From Pseudomonas sp. AOB-7 (lineage in GTDB: Bacteria; Pseudomonadota; Gammaproteobacteria; Pseudomonadales; Pseudomonadaceae): DNA of 64,000 bases. Shown one piece after another: positions 35,376 through 44,167 of this stretch (position 1 is the first letter of the stretch; each line of letters begins with the position of its first letter). Location of the stretch: NCBI RefSeq assembly GCF_003696305.1, contig NZ_RFFK01000002.1, forward strand, positions 1 to 64,000, in the 5' to 3' direction. The notes below the pieces were generated by a model. It was given only the letters and a program-made list of their open reading frames with translations, did not search any database and was not told where the DNA came from. Position numbers and translations under genes: made by a program.

Positions 35376-36560
35376 ATGCACAACAAGAAGATCGCCAACC
35401 CCCGGTTTCTGCCCCTTGCCTTGACTGCGGCCGTCGCCCTGGCCGGTGCCCAGCAGGCCGCCGCCGAGATCGTCCTGTACGACCAGGACGACACCACCTT
35501 CTCCACCGACGGCTACATCAACGCCTTCTACGTCAACAGCGACGTGGATCGCGAAGGCGAGCAGTTCGACCGCCGCCAGTCGCGGGTGAAGATGGGCTTT
35601 CTGCCCAACTGGATCGGCTTCAACTTCGGCAAGCAGATCGACGATCTCAAGCTCGGCGGGCGTTCCTCGTTCTGGGTGACCATCAACGACAGCGAGCAGA
35701 ACGGCACCGACACCGCCATCGACGTGCGCCAGTTCTACGGCACCGTGGCCAACCCGGAGTGGGGCGAGGTGCTGGTGGGCAAGGACTTCGGCCTGTTCTC
35801 GCGCTCCAACATCTTCCTCGACGAACTGCTGGCCGGTTACGGCAACGTCTCCGATACCCTCGGCCTGGTCGACGGCACCGGGGTGTCCTTCGGCAACATT
35901 GGTACCGGCTATCCGTACCCGTTCCCCACCTCGCAGATCACCTACCGCAACAACCACCTGGCCGAGGGCCTGCGCCTGGCGGTCGGCATCATGGACCCGG
36001 TGGACACCAACGACGACAGCGCCGTGGGCAAGGCCTACCAGGAAGAGCCGCGTTTCGAATCGGAGGTCAGCTACCAGTTCGACCTGGGTGGTTCGACCAT
36101 CTACACCTGGGTCAACGGCGCCTACCAGACCTCGGAAAACACCGACGACAGCGTCGATACCGTGACCTCCAAGGGCCTCGGCTACGGCGTGCAGGCCAAG
36201 TTCGGCGGCCTCTCGCTGACCGGCTCGGGCTTCCAGGCCAAGGGCATCAACCCCTTCTTCACCAACAACCTGGGCGAGCCGACCCTGCGCGACATCGACA
36301 GCGACGGCTACCTGCTGCAGGGCTCCTACACCTGGGGCAAGAACCGCGTGGCACTGTCCTACGGCAAGACCGAGGACGACGGCAACGGCCTGGGCGTGGC
36401 GGCCGACTACGAGACCCGCGGTCTGGCCTACTTCCGCACCATCAACGACAACCTCAAGCTGGTCGCCGAGTACAACCAGTACGAGATCGATGCCGCCGAG
36501 GGCAGCGGTCTGAACGAGGACACCGACACCTTCGCCGTGGGCGCCGTGCTCAGCTGGTAA
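35376..36560 (+). CDS. Outer-membrane porin (Gram-negative porin family)
   Basis: A 394-residue porin. The signal peptide occupies about residues 1-30 (LPLALTAAVALAGAQQAAA). The mature chain is a run of amphipathic beta strands ending in a C-terminal aromatic, here tryptophan (AVGAVLSW). Family features are an early YINAFYVNSDVDREGEQF and a terminal region DTFAVGAVLSW, resembling Porin_4-type general porins. It forms diffusion channels for small solutes; substrate preference is unknown. GGAGAG precedes ATG 35376. A strong terminator follows. Confidence 0.9.
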   Translation: MHNKKIANPRFLPLALTAAVALAGAQQAAAEIVLYDQDDTTFSTDGYINAFYVNSDVDREGEQFDRRQSRVKMGFLPNWIGFNFGKQIDDLKLGGRSSFWVTINDSEQNGTDTAIDVRQFYGTVANPEWGEVLVGKDFGLFSRSNIFLDELLAGYGNVSDTLGLVDGTGVSFGNIGTGYPYPFPTSQITYRNNHLAEGLRLAVGIMDPVDTNDDSAVGKAYQEEPRFESEVSYQFDLGGSTIYTWVNGAYQTSENTDDSVDTVTSKGLGYGVQAKFGGLSLTGSGFQAKGINPFFTNNLGEPTLRDIDSDGYLLQGSYTWGKNRVALSYGKTEDDGNGLGVAADYETRGLAYFRTINDNLKLVAEYNQYEIDAAEGSGLNEDTDTFAVGAVLSW

Positions 36561-36576
36561 ACACCGTTGCACAGGG

Positions 36577-36611
36577 CCGGGCAGGGGGCGACCGCTGCCC
36601 GGTCTTTTTTT
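36577..36611 (+). terminator. Intrinsic terminator of the porin gene
   Basis: CCGGGCAG (36577-36584) pairs with CTGCCCGG (36595-36602), followed by TCTTTTTTT. A clear rho-independent terminator 17 bases past the porin stop. Confidence 0.9.
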
Positions 36612-36791
36612 GCCTGCGCTTCGTAAGATGCGCCGTGCGCACCAGGTTCCCGGTTACCGCTGCTGCGCCCGGCCTGGCGGCCCCGCGACACCCTACCTAG
36701 GAAGGCCCGACCCAGTACTCAAGTAGCATGGGGCAGCCATCCTCCGCTTCGTAGAATTTCCCCCTATCCAGCAGGTGTATTGGGGCGTCTT

Positions 36792-37946
36792 ATGGCCTTG
36801 GAACAGTCGGAAGGCGTGCTCAGCGCCGTTTCCAGCGCAAAGGATGTGGAGCAGGCCGCCCAGGAGCTGGCGCGCCAGCTGATCCATCCCTACCTCGGCT
36901 TCGTGCTGTTCTTCTGCTCGGCCGAGTACGACCTCGAAGCCCTCGGCCGGGCCCTGGAGCAGCACTTCGGCGGTGTCAGCCTGGTCGGCTGCACCAGCGC
37001 CGGCGAGATCACCCCGCAGGGCTACGGCCGCGGCTGCGTGGTGGCGCTGGGCTTCGACCTGCGCTGCTTCTCCATCGCCAGCGCGCTGATCGACGAGATG
37101 GAGCGCTTCAACCTGCTCGATGCGCAGCAGCTGGTCGACGGCCTGGTGCGCGACTGCCGAAGCAACGAGCTGGCCTCGATCAAGGGCCACAGCTTCGCCC
37201 TGACCCTGCTCGACGGTCTGTCCAGCCGCGAGGAGCTGGTGCTCGGCGCGCTCAGTGCGGCGCTGGGCAGCATCCCGCACTTCGGCGGCTCGGCCGGCGA
37301 CGACAACCACCTGACCCACACCCACGTCTACCACGGTGGGCGCTTTCACAGCGGCGCCGCGGTGGTGGTGCTGTTCAACACCTGGCTCGACTTCGAGGTG
37401 TTCAGCACCCACCACATCCAGCCCAGCGGCGAGAAACTGGTGGTGACCCGCGCCGACAGCGCCAGCCGGCGGGTCTACGAGCTCAACGCCGCGCCGGCAG
37501 CGCAGGAATACGCCGAGCTGATCGGCGTGCCGCTCGACGCCCTGGACCACCGGGTGTTCGCCGCCTATCCGCTGGCGGTGCGCATCAGCGATCACTACTA
37601 CGTGCGCTCGATCCAGCAGGTGCACGACGACCTCAGCCTGAGCTTCTACTGCGCGGTGGAGAACGGCATCGTCCTCACCGCCATGCGCCCCGGGCCGCTG
37701 CTGCCGAATCTCGAGCAGCTGTTCGCCGGCCTCGAGCAGCGCCTCGGTCCGCTGCTGCTGACCATCGGCTGCGACTGTTTCCTGCGCCGCCTGGAGATCG
37801 AGAACGACGGCGGCAGCCTGCCGGTGTCGGCCTTTCTGCGTCGGCAGCGGGTGATCGGCTTCAACTCCTACGGAGAGCAGTTCAATGGCATGCACATCAA
37901 TCAGACCTTCACCGGAGTCGCCATTGGCCGCCCTGGTCGCGGCTGA
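36792..37946 (+). CDS. nosP: FIST-domain nitric-oxide sensor NosP
   Basis: A 384-residue FIST protein. The N-terminal FIST domain contains GFVLFFCSAEYD, LVGCTSAGEITPQGY and the C-terminal half has FGGSAGDDNHL and YPLAVRISDHYYVRSIQQV. In P. aeruginosa the FIST protein upstream of the kinase NahK is a heme-binding NO sensor, NosP, that controls NahK and biofilm dispersal; this gene has the same architecture and partner. It overlaps nahK by 62 bases. The start at ATG 36792 has a weak ribosome site; a TTG 12 bases upstream is also in frame. Confidence 0.85.
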   Translation: MALEQSEGVLSAVSSAKDVEQAAQELARQLIHPYLGFVLFFCSAEYDLEALGRALEQHFGGVSLVGCTSAGEITPQGYGRGCVVALGFDLRCFSIASALIDEMERFNLLDAQQLVDGLVRDCRSNELASIKGHSFALTLLDGLSSREELVLGALSAALGSIPHFGGSAGDDNHLTHTHVYHGGRFHSGAAVVVLFNTWLDFEVFSTHHIQPSGEKLVVTRADSASRRVYELNAAPAAQEYAELIGVPLDALDHRVFAAYPLAVRISDHYYVRSIQQVHDDLSLSFYCAVENGIVLTAMRPGPLLPNLEQLFAGLEQRLGPLLLTIGCDCFLRRLEIENDGGSLPVSAFLRRQRVIGFNSYGEQFNGMHINQTFTGVAIGRPGRG

Positions 37947-40530
37947 TGGCGCCGAGCTGCAGGTGCGCCTGGCCGCGCTGGAAGGCGAGAACGCCAAGCT
38001 CAGGCGGATCAACGCCGCGCTGATCGAGCGGGTGGAGTCGATCCACTCGCGTGGTGACGATGCCTACGCCGCCTTCCAGCACTCGGTGGTACTGGCCGAG
38101 CAGGTGCGCGAGCGCACCGACGCGCTGAACCAGGCGATGGCCGAACTGAAATCCAGCAACCAGCTGCTCAGCGACGCGCGGCTGCGCGCCGAGACCGCCC
38201 ACCAGCACCTGATCGACGCCATCGAGAGCATCTCCGACGCCTTCGTGCTGTTCGACGACCGCCAGCGCATCGTGCTGTTCAACAGCCGCTTCAAGGCGCT
38301 ATGGGCGCGCAGCCGGGCGCGCATCGGCACCGGTACTCGGCTGGAGGAGATCAGGCGCCTGAGTCGCAGCACCGGCCTGGTGGTGGAGGCGCAGCTGGGC
38401 AAGGAGGGCGAGCCGAGCCTGTTCCGCCTGCAGGATGGGCGCTGGGTGCAGGTCAGCGAGCGGCCGACCCGCGAGGGCGGGCTGGTGATCCTCTACACCG
38501 ACATCACCGAGGTCAAGCAGAGCGAGGCGCTGCGCCGCGAACAGGCCCTGGCGCAGAAATCGCGGCTGCTGCAGCGCGCGGTGGACAACCTGTCCCAGGG
38601 CATGGCCATGGTCAACGCCGAGGGCGCGCTGGAGCTGTGGAACCACCGCTTCCTCGAACTCTGCGGCCTGGCGCCGATCAGCGCGCATCGGCCCTTCGCC
38701 GAGGTGATGGCCGAAAGCGAGCTGGAGCCGCTGACCCCGGCCAGCCGCGATATCGCCGGCAAGCCGCTGCGCCAGGTGGAGGTGCGTCTGTTCGACGGGC
38801 GCATGCTCGAGGTGCGCACCCATCCGCTGCCCACCGGCGGCTTCGTCAACACCTTCACCGACATCACCGAGCGCCACCGCCAGGCCCAGGCGCTGAGCGA
38901 CAGCGAGCGCTGGATCCGCCTGATCACCGACCACGTGCCGGCGCTGATCGCCTACCTGTCGGCCGACCTGGTCTACGAGTTCACCAACAAGGTCTACGAG
39001 GAGTGGTACTGCTGGCCGCGCGGCGCCATGCTCGGCCAGAGCCTGCGCGAGGTGCACAGCGAGGAACATTGCCGGCGCCTGGAACCCTACGTCGAGCGGG
39101 CGCTGTCCGGCGAGAGCGTGACCTTCGAGTTCGCCGAAACCAACCACAGCGGCCAGGAGCGCTACATGCTGCGTTCCTACGTGCCCAACCGCCAGGCCAG
39201 CGGCGAGGTGGTGGGGATCTTCGTGCTGATCCGCGACATCACCGAGCGCCGGCGCACCGCCGAGGCGCTGCACCAGGCCTACCAGCACCTGGAGCAGCGC
39301 GTGCGCGAGCGCACCGCCGAGCTGACCACGGTCAACGAGCAGCTGCGCCGCGAGATCGACGAACGCACGCAGATGGCGGCGCGCCTGCGCGAGGCCAAGG
39401 GCGAGGCCGAACAGGCCAACCTGTCCAAGACCAAGTTCCTCGCCGCGGTCAGCCACGACCTGCTGCAGCCGCTCAACGCCGCGCGGCTGTTCACCAGCGC
39501 GCTGCTGGAGAAGGACGACCTGTCCGGCTGCGCGCCGCTGGTGCGCAACGTCAGCAACTCGCTGGAGGACGTCGAGAGCCTGCTCGGCACCCTGGTGGAC
39601 ATTTCCAAGCTCGACGCCGGGGTGATCAAGCCGGACATCGCGCCGTTCGCCGTCAGCGAGCTGCTGGAGAACCTCGCCGCCGAATACCACCAGATCGCCC
39701 GCAGCGAGGGCCTGCGCCTGGACTACCTGCCCAGCTCGGCGCTGGTACGCAGCGACGTGCAGTTGCTGGCGCGGATTCTGCGCAATTTCCTCAGCAACGC
39801 CATCCGCTACACCGCCAGCGGGCGCATCCTGCTCGGCTGCCGGCGGCGCGGCAACAGCCTGTCGATCGAGGTCTGGGACAGTGGCATCGGCATCGCACCG
39901 GACAAGCTCGGCGAGATCTTCCAGGAGTTCAAGCGCGGCGACACGGTGCAGCGCAAGCAGGACCGCGGCCTCGGCCTGGGCCTGGCCATAGTCGACAAGA
40001 TCGCGCGCATGCTCGGCCACCGCATCCGCGTGGCCTCGCAGCCGGGCAGGGGCTCGATGTTCGCCGTCGAGGTGCCGCTGACTCGCCTGGCGCCCAAGGC
40101 GCGGGCGCTGCACGACAGCCCGGACCAGCTGCTCGAGCGCCTCTCCGGAGCGCGGGTGTGGGTGCTGGATAACGACGCGGCGATCTGCGCCGGCATGCGC
40201 ACCCTGCTCGAAGGCTGGGGCTGCCGGGTGGTCACGGCGTTGTCGGAGGAAGACCTGGCGCGCCAGGTGGACAACTACCACGCCGAGGCCGACCTGCTGA
40301 TCGCCGACTACCACCTCGACGACGAACGCAATGGCGTCGACGCGGTGGCGCAGATCAACGCCCGGCGCAGCGCTGCGCTACCGGCGCTGATGATCACCGC
40401 CAACTACAGCAACGAGCTCAAGCAGCAGATGCGCGAGCTGGGCCACAGCCTGCTGCACAAGCCGGTACGGCCGATGAAGCTGAAGGCGGCGATGAGTCAT
40501 CTGCTCGAACGCGGCGGCTTGGGCGCCTAG
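37885..40530 (+). CDS. nahK: PAS-containing hybrid histidine kinase NahK
   Basis: An 881-residue cytoplasmic hybrid kinase. An N-terminal coiled coil (about 20-110) precedes three PAS-like domains (about 110-215, 225-335, 345-455), a second coiled coil, the dimerisation H-box AAVSHDLLQPLNAARLF with H524, an ATPase domain (RNFLSNAIRYT, WDSGIGI, RGLGLGLAIVD) and a C-terminal receiver with D808 in LLIADYHLDDE. In P. aeruginosa NahK feeds HptB and the GacS/Rsm network, and is inhibited by NO-bound NosP. No membrane helix is seen. GGAGAG seven bases before ATG 37885 supports the overlapping start. Confidence 0.92.
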   Translation: MACTSIRPSPESPLAALVAADGAELQVRLAALEGENAKLRRINAALIERVESIHSRGDDAYAAFQHSVVLAEQVRERTDALNQAMAELKSSNQLLSDARLRAETAHQHLIDAIESISDAFVLFDDRQRIVLFNSRFKALWARSRARIGTGTRLEEIRRLSRSTGLVVEAQLGKEGEPSLFRLQDGRWVQVSERPTREGGLVILYTDITEVKQSEALRREQALAQKSRLLQRAVDNLSQGMAMVNAEGALELWNHRFLELCGLAPISAHRPFAEVMAESELEPLTPASRDIAGKPLRQVEVRLFDGRMLEVRTHPLPTGGFVNTFTDITERHRQAQALSDSERWIRLITDHVPALIAYLSADLVYEFTNKVYEEWYCWPRGAMLGQSLREVHSEEHCRRLEPYVERALSGESVTFEFAETNHSGQERYMLRSYVPNRQASGEVVGIFVLIRDITERRRTAEALHQAYQHLEQRVRERTAELTTVNEQLRREIDERTQMAARLREAKGEAEQANLSKTKFLAAVSHDLLQPLNAARLFTSALLEKDDLSGCAPLVRNVSNSLEDVESLLGTLVDISKLDAGVIKPDIAPFAVSELLENLAAEYHQIARSEGLRLDYLPSSALVRSDVQLLARILRNFLSNAIRYTASGRILLGCRRRGNSLSIEVWDSGIGIAPDKLGEIFQEFKRGDTVQRKQDRGLGLGLAIVDKIARMLGHRIRVASQPGRGSMFAVEVPLTRLAPKARALHDSPDQLLERLSGARVWVLDNDAAICAGMRTLLEGWGCRVVTALSEEDLARQVDNYHAEADLLIADYHLDDERNGVDAVAQINARRSAALPALMITANYSNELKQQMRELGHSLLHKPVRPMKLKAAMSHLLERGGLGA

Positions 40531-40550
40531 GAGCAGGCGCTTCGCCCGTG

Positions 40551-40612
40551 GCCCGGATGCAATCCGGGGATACACTCAAGTCAGGCCAGCCGTCCCGGAT
40601 TGCATCCGGGCT
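40551..40612. repeat. REP doublet after nahK
   Basis: CCCGGATGCAATCCGGGG and the inverted CCCGGATTGCATCCGGGC form a pair of hairpins, the same class as at 6408, 12200 and 49820. Confidence 0.85.
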
Positions 40613-40642
40613 GCTGATAGAGAAAGACAATGTCGCCAGCCC

Positions 40643-40680
40643 CTGTAGGAGCGGATTCATCCGCGAAATTCGCGGCTGAA
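40643..40680. repeat. REP repeat (GGATTCATCCGCGAA class)
   Basis: CTGTAGGAGCGGATTCATCC followed by GCGAAATTCGCGGCTGAA, related to the copy at 10216-10256. Two REP classes therefore lie side by side in this 264-base gap between convergent genes. Confidence 0.75.
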
Positions 40681-40749
40681 ACGGTGCGCCCCCGGCCGCG
40701 CCATAAAAACGCCGGATCGGAGCATCGACACATAGCGGGGCATAGCCAA

Positions 40750-40775
40750 CAAAAAGCCCGGCATCAGGCCGGGCT
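40750..40775 (-). terminator. Terminator of the crotonase gene at 40795
   Basis: AGCCCGGC (40755-40762) pairs with GCCGGGCT (40768-40775) around ATCAG. On the minus strand TTTTTGTTG follows. It lies 20 bases after the crotonase stop. Confidence 0.88.
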
Positions 40776-40794
40776 CGGATAAAGCGGGACGGCC

Positions 40795-41484
40795 TCAGAT
40801 CAGATGCTGCTTGTCCAGCTCGATGGCCGCGTCCAAGGTCTCCAGCAGCGCCTTGCGCACTTTCAGCTTGGTGTTGCGGTGCGCGGTCATGTTGATCTTC
40901 TTCATCTGCTGCGCCACGGCGTTGGCAACGGCCATCAGCTCGCCGACCGGCACCACCTTGTCGAGGAAACCGGCGTCCACCGCGCCCTGCGGATCGAACA
41001 TCTCGCCGTTGATCACCGAGCGGTGGAAAGCCGACTTGCGCAGGCGGTCGCGCGCCAGTTCGATGCCGACGTGGTGCATGGTCATGCCGATCTGTACCTC
41101 GTTCAGGCCGATATTGAACGGCCCCTCGACGCCGATGCGGTAGTCGGCCGACAGCAGGATGAAGGCGCCCTTGGCCACCGCATGGCCCGGGCAGGCGACG
41201 ATGATCGGGTAGGGGTGGGCGAGCATGCGCCGCGCCAGGGTCGAGCCGGCCGCCACCAGGTTGATCGCGTTCTGCGGGCCGGAGGTCATCACCTTGAGGT
41301 CGTAGCCACCGGAGAGGATGCCCGGCTGGCCGGTGACGATGACGATGGCGCGATCCTGCTCGGCGCGGTCCAGCGCGGCATTGAAGGCGGCGATCACGTC
41401 GGGGGAGATGGCGTTGACCTTGCCGTTGCTCAGGGTCAGGGTGGCGATGCCGTCTTCGAGTTGGTAGCTGATCAGGTCGCTCAT
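40795..41484 (-). CDS. Enoyl-CoA hydratase/isomerase (crotonase) family protein
   Basis: A 229-residue crotonase, shorter than the usual 255-265. The oxyanion region GILSGGYDLKVM (about residues 55-66) and second loop CPGHAVAKGAFILLSADYRIG (acidic residue of ECH absent, Ala-Lys-Gly instead) are visible. This short type, with FNIGLNEVQIGMTMHHVGIE, is common in Pseudomonas as a crotonase/enoyl-CoA hydratase-family protein of unknown substrate. It stands alone. Function beyond binding an acyl-CoA thioester is not clear. Confidence 0.87.
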   Translation of the reverse strand: MSDLISYQLEDGIATLTLSNGKVNAISPDVIAAFNAALDRAEQDRAIVIVTGQPGILSGGYDLKVMTSGPQNAINLVAAGSTLARRMLAHPYPIIVACPGHAVAKGAFILLSADYRIGVEGPFNIGLNEVQIGMTMHHVGIELARDRLRKSAFHRSVINGEMFDPQGAVDAGFLDKVVPVGELMAVANAVAQQMKKINMTAHRNTKLKVRKALLETLDAAIELDKQHLI

Positions 41485-41669
41485 GGCAGTTTCCTTATTA
41501 AGGCCGCGGGGCTGAATGTGGGCAGAAGGTACTCAGCCGCACCGCTGCGGTAAAGCGCCGCGGCTGACCGGCGGGTCAGCGATTTCGCCTATTGCCGCGA
41601 TGGCCGATGGCAATTGGTCGAGGGTTAGGGGCGGTAACTAGAGTGGGCGGCGAATCGAAGGAGTCACCC

Positions 41670-41888
41670 ATGAATCTGTTGTCGTCCATCCTCTGCGTCG
41701 CCGCGGCGCTCGTCCTGCTGCTGGTCTCGGTGCTGATCGGCGAGCGCCCGCAGCTGCACAACCCGCTCGGCGTGCTGGCCCTGTTCTCCGTCGGCCTGTT
41801 CATCTCCCTGGGTTTTCTGCTGTTCGGCCACATGCGCTTCGACGAGCTGCTCGGCGAGCGCCGCGGCGAAGACCCGTCCTGCTCTTAA
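41670..41888 (+). CDS. Small two-helix inner-membrane protein
   Basis: A 72-residue protein with two predicted membrane helices: [19 protein letters not shown] and [21 protein letters not shown] short loop with GERPQLHN lies between and a charged tail ends [27 protein letters not shown] precedes the ATG at 41670, a strong ribosome site. No family recognised. It lies between the crotonase (divergent) and a tRNA gene. Confidence 0.75.
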   Translation: MNLLSSILCVAAALVLLLVSVLIGERPQLHNPLGVLALFSVGLFISLGFLLFGHMRFDELLGERRGEDPSCS

Positions 41889-41913
41889 GCGCATGAATCT
41901 TCTGAAAAAAAAT

Positions 41914-41942
41914 TTGCCATCGAGAAAACATTCGACTACATT
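41914..41942 (+). promoter_or_regulatory. Promoter of tRNA-Ser
   Basis: TTGCCA (41914-41919) and TACATT (41937-41942) with 17-base spacing, followed by a GC-rich discriminator (AGCGCGCC), the arrangement expected of a growth-rate-controlled stable RNA promoter. It starts 69 bases before the tRNA. Confidence 0.75.
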
Positions 41943-41982
41943 AGCGCGCCTCGACGGGCTACACGCAAAAACGTCGAGATCC

Positions 41983-42072
41983 GGTGAAGTGTCCGAGTGG
42001 TTGAAGGAGCACGCCTGGAAAGTGTGTATACGGGAAACCGTATCAAGAGTTCGAATCTCTTCTTCACCGCCA
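41983..42072 (+). tRNA. tRNA-Ser (anticodon GGA)
   Basis: A 90-base class II tRNA with encoded CCA. Acceptor stem GGTGAAG (41983-41989) pairs with CTTCACC (42062-42068), then G and CCA. Anticodon loop CTGGAAA (42015-42021) flanked by CACGC/GTGTG, anticodon GGA at 42017-42019, reading UCC and UCU. The long variable arm TACGGGAAACCGTA is typical of tRNA-Ser, and the T-loop has GTTCGAATC. Confidence 0.97.
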
Positions 42073-42077
42073 CTTTC

Positions 42078-42106
42078 AAAAAGCCCAGCCTTGCGCTGGG
42101 CTTTTT
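42078..42106 (+). terminator. Terminator of tRNA-Ser
   Basis: AGCCCAGC (42082-42089) pairs with GCTGGGCT (42094-42101), flanked by AAAA and TTTTT. It lies six bases after the tRNA CCA end. Confidence 0.92.
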
Positions 42107-42343
42107 CGTTTTCGCCTGGTCAGCCTTTACGGCGCCTGCGCTCGGCAGGCGCCGCTCGCTAGCGGCTTCGGGCGTGCTGGCCTGCGCATCGCGAGCGCTC
42201 CCGAGGCCGGTCAAATCCAGAGCGCCGCAGTCTCTCTATTTCCGGTACTCCGCCGTCTATCCGCGTGCCAGAGTGGTGCGTGTGACGCGGGGCAATTTGT
42301 ATGGTTTGTAAATACGCTTAACTGGCAAATAACAGTAAATATC

Positions 42344-42562
42344 ATGAACTGCGATTCCGGCTGGCGGCAGCGGAGCGCTGTCGAGGTTCCCGGCGTTCGT
42401 GGCACCTGCTGGGCGGTCCTTTCTCTTTTGCGGAGAGATACGCCCAGGCAGCCGTGCTTCAAACTCAGCCCGTTGACTCTGGCCATGCTGATGGCCGGCG
42501 CCCCCTACGCCCTGGCCGCGGATGCGCCCGTCGTGCTGGCTCTCTATCAAGCGGACATCTGA
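42344..42562 (+). pseudogene. Truncated exported-protein gene (signal-peptide remnant)
   Basis: A short frame from ATG 42344 to TGA 42562 encodes a basic N-terminus, then FKLSPLTLAMLMAGAPYALA, which looks like a signal peptide cut after ALA, and only a dozen further residues before the stop. The extended start before the signal resembles long signal peptides of large secreted proteins or receptors. The upstream stretch (42290-42345) is AT-rich, unlike the region. I read it as the 5' remnant of a lost gene; a real small secreted protein is the alternative. The rest of the 570-base gap after the tRNA terminator shows nothing. Confidence 0.4.
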
Positions 42563-42676
42563 GCGGCCGGCCGCGATCCATTGGCAATAACCATGGTGAC
42601 TATCGAAAGCACTGATTTCCGCGCGGCCGGCCAGGCGCCTAAGGTGGACTCAACGCAGATTCAGTTGGAGGTCGTT

Positions 42677-42883
42677 ATGTCCCGTATCGATGTGGTGTCC
42701 CTGGTCGGCAGCGCCGTACCCGCCGAACTCAGGTCCGACGGCCATATGGCGTGCTGGCTGCTGATGGTCGACGGCCAGCCCAAGGCCGGCCCCTTCGCCT
42801 CGCGCGAGGCCGCGCTGGCCTGCCAGGCGGTGTGGCTGCTGAGCACCGCCGCGCGCGACGAGGGCGCCGCGCTGCTGGCCTGA
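42677..42883 (+). CDS. Conserved small hypothetical protein (68 residues)
   Basis: A 68-residue soluble protein (MSRIDVVSLVGSAVPAELRS, then GHMACWLLMVDGQPKAGPFA and a helical Ala-rich C-terminus). TTGGAGGTCGTT precedes the ATG at 42677, a clear ribosome site. The mid-part looks like a small beta-hairpin then helix fold. It lies just upstream of earP but a terminator separates the two. I do not recognise a function. Confidence 0.75.
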   Translation: MSRIDVVSLVGSAVPAELRSDGHMACWLLMVDGQPKAGPFASREAALACQAVWLLSTAARDEGAALLA

Positions 42884-42922
42884 TCCCATGGTTTTCCTGC
42901 GCGTGCTCCCGCGCTCCCCTTG

Positions 42923-42944
42923 GCCCGCCTCTGGCGGGCTTTTT
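42923..42944 (+). terminator. Terminator after the small gene at 42677
   Basis: GCCCGCC (42923-42929) pairs with GGCGGGC (42933-42939) with loop TCT, followed by TTTTTC. It isolates the small gene from earP. Confidence 0.9.
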
Positions 42945-42990
42945 CTTGTTCGCGAGGTACACTGGCGGCCTTTTTCCGAGGGGCGCATGC

Positions 42991-44133
42991 GTGGCGAAGT
43001 GGGACATTTTCTGCAGCGTGGTGGATAACTACGGCGATATCGGGGTGACCTGGCGTCTGGCGCGTCAGCTGGCCGCCGAGCACGGCCATGCGGTGCGCCT
43101 GTGGGTGGACGAGCTGGCCGCCTTCGCGCGCCTGTGCCCCGAGGCCAGCACCACGGCCGCCCGCCAGCAGCTGGCCGGCGTCGAGCTGTGTCACTGGAGT
43201 GCGCCCTGGCCCGTGGTGGAGCCGGCCGAGGTGGTGATCGAGGCCTTCGCCTGCCACCTGCCGCCCACCTATATAGAGGCGATGGCCGCCAGCGGGGCGC
43301 GGCGGCTGTGGCTGAACCTGGAATACCTCAGCGCCGAGGACTGGGTGGCCGGCTGCCATGGCTTGCCGTCGCCGCAGCCGGGCGGCTTGCAGAAATTCTT
43401 CTTCTTTCCCGGCTTCGTCGCTGGCACCGGCGGCCTGCTGCGCGAGGGCGATCTGCTGGCGCGGCGGCGCGCCTTCCAGGCTGATGCAGCGGCGCAGCAG
43501 GTCTTTCTCCAGCGTCTCGGCGTGACGCGCCAGGCCGGCGCGCGGCTGATCTCGCTGTTCGCCTACGAGAACCCGGGGCTGGCGGACTGGCTGCAGGCGC
43601 TGGCGGACGAGCGCCAGGCCAGTCAGCTGCTGGTGCCGCAGGGCAAGATCCTCGGCGACCTGCAGGCCTGGCTCGGCGAGGACGGGCTGGTCCCCGGCGA
43701 CCGCCGGCAGCGCGGCAGCCTGCAGATCCAGGTGTTGCCGTTCATGGCGCAGGACGACTACGACCGCTTGCTCTGGTGCTGCGACCTCAATGCGGTGCGC
43801 GGCGAGGATTCCTTCGTCCGCGCGCAGTGGGCCGGGCGACCGCTGCTCTGGCACATCTATCAGCAGGAGGAGGGCGCCCACTGGGACAAGCTGGAAGCTT
43901 TTCTGGCGCTGTACGGCGCCGAACTGTCGCCCGCGGCGGCCGCAGCCCTGGGCGAATTGTGCCGCGCCTGGAACGCCGGCAAGGGCATGGGCGAGGCCTG
44001 GGACAGGCTGTTGCCGGTCTGGCCGGAGCTGGCGGCGCACGCCGAGCGCTGGTGCGTTGAGCAGGCCGCTCGGCCGGACCTTGCCACGGCGCTGGAACAG
44101 TTTTACCGAAATTGGCTATCATACGCGGCCTAG
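42991..44133 (+). CDS. earP: EF-P arginine rhamnosyltransferase EarP
   Basis: A 380-residue inverting glycosyltransferase (GT-B fold) that adds rhamnose from dTDP-rhamnose to arginine 32 of elongation factor P. The N-terminal [19 protein letters not shown] has the catalytic aspartates, and the C-terminal [29 protein letters not shown] carries the nucleotide-sugar and catalytic Glu-Asp-Ser region typical of EarP. GTG at 42991 is the start (AKWDIF N-terminus), with GAGGGG upstream; a nearby ATG is in a different frame. It is 34 bases before efp, its protein substrate. Confidence 0.95.
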   Translation: MAKWDIFCSVVDNYGDIGVTWRLARQLAAEHGHAVRLWVDELAAFARLCPEASTTAARQQLAGVELCHWSAPWPVVEPAEVVIEAFACHLPPTYIEAMAASGARRLWLNLEYLSAEDWVAGCHGLPSPQPGGLQKFFFFPGFVAGTGGLLREGDLLARRRAFQADAAAQQVFLQRLGVTRQAGARLISLFAYENPGLADWLQALADERQASQLLVPQGKILGDLQAWLGEDGLVPGDRRQRGSLQIQVLPFMAQDDYDRLLWCCDLNAVRGEDSFVRAQWAGRPLLWHIYQQEEGAHWDKLEAFLALYGAELSPAAAAALGELCRAWNAGKGMGEAWDRLLPVWPELAAHAERWCVEQAARPDLATALEQFYRNWLSYAA

Positions 44134-44167
44134 ATTTCTGTACCTCCCGCATATTTCGGATATTCGT

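Noticed and set aside
38299-40314. Minus-strand open frame of 671 codons opposite nahK
   Set aside because: Composition is that of an antisense shadow of a real kinase gene with clear domains.
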